From JALSRK01 sp964461995 (GTDB lineage Bacteria > Acidobacteriota > Terriglobia > Bryobacterales > Bryobacteraceae): 64,000 nucleotides of DNA. The notes beneath the pieces are model-generated. The model was not told where the DNA came from, searched no databases, and saw only the letters and a list, made by a program, of their open reading frames with translations. How positions within the stretch are numbered: the stretch's first letter is position 1; every line of letters begins with the position of its first letter. The position numbers and the translations under genes were made by a program. The DNA lies in contig CAYWXL010000003.1 of the NCBI GenBank assembly GCA_964461995.1, positions 56,826 through 120,825 on the forward strand. The letters run 5' to 3'. Shown in pieces: positions 60,954-64,000 of this stretch.

Positions 60954-61118
60954 ATGCTGACCCGGCGCATTCTACTTTTGTCGGCGTTGTTGCCCCTGCG
61001 CACAGCCACGCGGCGGGATCGCGCCCGTGTGATACGCGAGCTGCTCGAGTTCGGACGCGGCAGGAAACTGGGCGGGATGCGCATCCGCGATCTGATAGAA
61101 GAAGGCCGGCGGTTCTGA
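60954..61118 (+). CDS. Small ORF with antitoxin-like C-terminus
   Basis: A 54-residue frame (ATG at 60954). The start 'MLTRRILLLSALLPLR' looks membrane- or signal-like. The end 'ELLEFGRGRKLGGMRIRDLIEEGRRF' resembles the C-terminal tail of VapB/Phd-type antitoxins ('RELIEEGRR'). No toxin-like frame follows before mutS. It may be a remnant or a chance frame. Confidence 0.35.
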   Translation: MLTRRILLLSALLPLRTATRRDRARVIRELLEFGRGRKLGGMRIRDLIEEGRRF

Positions 61119-61192
61119 TCGTCACGAGTAGCGCTCCGGAATCCGATCGCAGGTTCCCGCCCCACCCGCGGGATAATAAGAAGCATCAGCCG

Positions 61193-63769
61193 ATGCCGGA
61201 GCCGTCCACGCCGCTGATGCGGCAGTACCACGCCATCAAGCAGCAGGTCCCCGATGCCCTGTTGTTCTTCCGTCTCGGCGACTTCTACGAGCTCTTCTAC
61301 GACGACGCCGTCACCGCCGCCCGGGAACTGGAGATCACCCTCACCTCGCGCAACAAGGAGAAGGGCCAGCCGATCCCCATGTGCGGCGTCCCTTACCACG
61401 CCGCCGAGAACTACCTGGCGCGGCTGATCCAGAAGGGCTACCGGGTGGCCATCTGCGACCAGGTCGAGGATCCGAAGCAGGCGAAGAAGCTCGTCCGCCG
61501 CGAAGTCACCCGCATCGTCACCCCCGGCACGGCCACCGAGTCGAACCTGCTCAAGTCGCACGAGAACAACTTCCTGGCCGCCGTGGCCCGCGACGGGGGC
61601 CGGTCCGGTATCGCCTACGTGGACGTTTCCACCGGCGAGTTCCGCGTCACCGAGGTCCCGGCCGAAGAGACCGCCGCCGCGCTGGAGAACCTCAACGTCA
61701 AAGAAGTGATCGTCCCGCCCGGTGAGGGGCCGCTGCCCGGCCACCGCACCGAAGTCGAAGAGTGGATCTTCGACTACGACTACGCCGAGCGCACCCTGCG
61801 CGACCACTTCCGCCTTCATTCCCTCGACGGAACGGGGCTGGCCGGGCGCAAGGCCGCCGTGGCCGCCGCCGGAGCCGTCATCCACTACCTGCGCGAGACG
61901 CAGCGCGCCGCCCTGGACCACCTGGACCGGCCCGGCTTCCAGGACTGCCGGGACGCCATGCTGCTCGACGCGGTCACCGTCCGGAACCTCGAGCTCGTCG
62001 AACCTTTGTTCGCCGGCGAAGGCAAGGAGGTCACCCTGCTCCACGTCCTCGACCAGACTCACACCGGCATGGGCGGCCGCCTGCTCCGCCAGCGTCTGCT
62101 GCAGCCGTCGTTGGACCAGAAAGAGATCGAGGCCCGCTTGGACGCCGTCGAGGAGCTGGCCAAGGACACCATCCTGCGCGCCGAGCTGCGCAAGACGCTC
62201 GGCGAAATCCTCGACCTGGAGCGCCTCCTAGCCAAGGTGACGCTGAACCGCGCCAATCCCCGCGAGCTGCTCGCCCTGGGCCGCTCCCTGGCGAAGATCC
62301 CGGAGATCAAGCGCCTCGTATCCGGCTGCCGCAGCGGCCGCCTCCGGCAACTCCACGAGCGCCTCGACGAGGTGGCCGAGGCCCGCGACCGCATCCTCGA
62401 AGGGCTCGCCGACGAGCCCCCGGTGAACCTCGCCGACGGCGGCGTCATCCGCGAGGGCTACCACGCCGGCCTCGACGAGCTCCGCAGCCTGCGCCGGAAC
62501 TCGAAGGCCTACATCGCCCGCATCGAAGTCCGCGAACGCGAGCGCACCGGCATCCAGAGCCTCAAGGTCAAGTTCAACAACGTCTTCGGCTACTTCATCG
62601 AGGTCTCCAAAGCCAACCTCCACCTGGTTCCCGGCGACTACGACCGCAAGCAGACCCTGGTGAACGCCGAGCGCTTCATCACGCCCGAACTGAAGGAGCT
62701 CGAGGCCAAGATCCTCGAGGCCGACGAGAAGATCCAGAAGATCGAGCAGGAGCTCTTCGCCGAGCTCCGCGCCGCCGCCGCCGCCGAAGCCGCCCGCATC
62801 CGCCAAACCGCCGCGGCCATCGCCGAACTCGACGCCACCGCCGCCCTCGCCCAGGCCGCCGTCGAGAACCGCTACACGCGCCCGCGCTTTTCGCCCAAGG
62901 GCGAGATGCGGATCGCCGCCGGCCGCCATCCCGTCATCGAGAAGCTCACCGAGCGCGAGGCCGCCCGCTTCATTCCCAACGACCTCTACCTCGACCCCGC
63001 CGGCGAGTTCATCGCCATCATCACCGGGCCGAACATGGGCGGCAAATCCACCTATCTGCGGCAGGCCGCCCTCATCGCCATCATGGCCCAGATGGGCTCC
63101 TTCGTCCCCGCCGAAGAAGCCGTCCTGCCCCTGGTGGACCGCGTCTTCACCCGTATCGGGGCCGCCGACAACCTGGCCCGCGGCCGTTCCACCTTCATGG
63201 TCGAGATGACCGAGACGGCGGTGATCCTGAACACCGCCACCGAGCGCAGCCTGGTGATCCTGGACGAGATCGGCCGCGGCACGGCCACCTACGACGGGCT
63301 GGCGCTGGCCTGGGCCGTCGTCGAGCACCTCCACGACAAGATCCGCGCCAAGACGCTCTTCGCCACCCACTACCACGAGCTCACCGAGCTGGCCCAGCAC
63401 CTCACCGGCGTCCGCAACCTCCACGTCTCGGTCAAGGAGGCCGGCGACCAGATCCTCTTCCTGCGCAAGGTCTCGCCCGGAGCGGCCGACCGCAGCTACG
63501 GAATCGAAGTGGCGCGCCTGGCCGCCCTGCCGCTTTCCGTGATCGAACGCGCCCGCCAGATCCTCGAGCTGCACGAGAAGACCGAGCACGAAGCCGCCGA
63601 GGAGCTCACTCCCGGTCCCCAGCGCCAGGAACCGGTCCAGATCCGCCTCTTCGAACCGGTCAACTACCAGATCGCCGAGCGCATCCGCAAGCTCGACCTC
63701 GACAACCTGCGCCCGGTCGAGGCGCTGCAGATCCTCGCCGAGCTCAAGGACGAGCTGTCGCGGGAATAA
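61193..63769 (+). CDS. mutS: DNA mismatch repair protein MutS
   Basis: An 858-residue MutS1. The mismatch-reading Phe-x-Glu motif is in 'FFRLGDFYELFYDDA'. The ATPase has Walker A 'TGPNMGGKSTYLRQAALIAIMAQMGSFVPA' (about 611 on), the signature 'RGRSTFMVEMTETAVILNTATERSLVILDEIGRGTATYDGLALAWAVVEHL' in segments, and 'FATHYHELTEL'. The core domain 'IQSLKVKFNNVFGYFIEVSKANLHLVP' is intact. The length is standard. It recognises mismatches and recruits MutL; mutL is not in the window. Confidence 0.97.
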   Translation: MPEPSTPLMRQYHAIKQQVPDALLFFRLGDFYELFYDDAVTAARELEITLTSRNKEKGQPIPMCGVPYHAAENYLARLIQKGYRVAICDQVEDPKQAKKLVRREVTRIVTPGTATESNLLKSHENNFLAAVARDGGRSGIAYVDVSTGEFRVTEVPAEETAAALENLNVKEVIVPPGEGPLPGHRTEVEEWIFDYDYAERTLRDHFRLHSLDGTGLAGRKAAVAAAGAVIHYLRETQRAALDHLDRPGFQDCRDAMLLDAVTVRNLELVEPLFAGEGKEVTLLHVLDQTHTGMGGRLLRQRLLQPSLDQKEIEARLDAVEELAKDTILRAELRKTLGEILDLERLLAKVTLNRANPRELLALGRSLAKIPEIKRLVSGCRSGRLRQLHERLDEVAEARDRILEGLADEPPVNLADGGVIREGYHAGLDELRSLRRNSKAYIARIEVRERERTGIQSLKVKFNNVFGYFIEVSKANLHLVPGDYDRKQTLVNAERFITPELKELEAKILEADEKIQKIEQELFAELRAAAAAEAARIRQTAAAIAELDATAALAQAAVENRYTRPRFSPKGEMRIAAGRHPVIEKLTEREAARFIPNDLYLDPAGEFIAIITGPNMGGKSTYLRQAALIAIMAQMGSFVPAEEAVLPLVDRVFTRIGAADNLARGRSTFMVEMTETAVILNTATERSLVILDEIGRGTATYDGLALAWAVVEHLHDKIRAKTLFATHYHELTELAQHLTGVRNLHVSVKEAGDQILFLRKVSPGAADRSYGIEVARLAALPLSVIERARQILELHEKTEHEAAEELTPGPQRQEPVQIRLFEPVNYQIAERIRKLDLDNLRPVEALQILAELKDELSRE

Positions 63770-64000
63770 TCCGATTCGGGGCCGGCCGTACCATCCCCTG
63801 TCCGTTGGCGCGGTCCGATCCCTTGCGCCTCACTCCCGCTTGCGGCTGCTGATTTTCGTTCTCCGTCAATGCCCCCAGAGCTCCCGGTCATTCGATGACT
63901 GCCTAGCCTCGTCTGGAGCCCTACTCTGAGACAGCCAGAACAGGGACAGGCTGCCGTCGGCTGAAATCTTCTTGTCCGGGCCGACGGGTCGATTCATACC

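Noticed and set aside
62228..63589. A 453-codon minus-strand open frame opposite mutS
   Set aside because: It is a mirror of mutS codons (Gly/Val/Asp/Leu-rich) with no family motif and no ribosome-binding site.
61762..63852. A 696-codon plus-strand open frame overlapping mutS
   Set aside because: It is the shifted frame of mutS and is almost only Arg, Pro and Gly. Such frames stay open because of high GC; the MutS frame has all family motifs.
63866..64000. Short minus-strand frame at the right edge, ending 'SSNDRELWGH'
   Set aside because: Only about 43 residues are visible; there is no family pattern and no clear ribosome-binding site. It could be the end of a gene beyond the window, but this cannot be supported.

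Overview
The window is 64 kb of GC-rich bacterial chromosome. It carries no rRNA, tRNA, CRISPR array, integrase or transposase gene that I can see. The gene content suggests an Acidobacteriota member of the Solibacter/Bryobacter type: TPR proteins with acidobacterial-style N-termini, several ECF sigma/anti-sigma pairs, secreted fibronectin-III proteins, multiheme cytochromes with a Rieske/cytochrome b pair, an M2 peptidase and an AGE epimerase. This taxonomic reading is inference from gene style, not from a marker search.

Layout. 1-4.3 kb: an outer-membrane 'transporter' fragment, a TPR protein, an MFS carrier, a GNAT acetylase and a small DUF465-like protein, closed by a strong hairpin. 4.4-8 kb: a class I aminotransferase, then an ECF sigma/anti-sigma/secreted-protein operon. 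8-14.4 kb: an MBL-fold hydrolase, a zinc-ribbon protein coupled to a flavoprotein-polyferredoxin fusion, a sugar-phosphate isomerase-like protein and a lipoprotein AGE epimerase. 14.5-24.3 kb: a surface-polysaccharide block with two sulfotransferases, a Wzx-type flippase, a GT4 glycosyltransferase and two secreted proteins. 24.5-25.8 kb: an RraA-family lipoprotein and a bacterioferritin.

26-34.1 kb (minus strand) is the most interesting part. It is one compact eight-gene operon: Rieske protein, cytochrome b, nonaheme membrane cytochrome c, PhnD-like binding lipoprotein, histidine kinase, sigma-54 response regulator, an unknown protein and a pentaheme cytochrome c. A good sigma-54 (-24/-12) promoter lies just upstream of the Rieske gene, with inverted repeats at enhancer distance. 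The operon therefore appears to encode a respiratory module together with its own ligand-sensing regulator, an arrangement that recalls AioXSR-type regulation. The ligand and terminal electron partner are unknown.

34.6-40.7 kb: an HU-like protein, a site-2-type protease, three glycosyltransferases, a prepilin peptidase and a TrmB-like regulator. 40.8-46.5 kb: a TonB-dependent receptor divergent from an M2 lipoprotein peptidase, a DapA/NanA-type aldolase and an HD hydrolase. 46.7-53.5 kb: a sigma/soluble anti-sigma pair and an AddA/AddB-type helicase-nuclease. 53.6-58.6 kb: an unknown membrane protein, a MEMO-AMMECR1 fusion, an unknown protein, a palindromic intergenic element, and a third sigma/anti-sigma operon with an LTxxQ-type protein. 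58.9-63.8 kb: an IscA-type protein, glutamate dehydrogenase, a small antitoxin-like ORF and MutS.

Start codons were moved inward from the longest reading frame wherever a signal peptide, ribosome-binding site or gene overlap supported it. Most other long reading frames here are artefacts of high GC and were left out.
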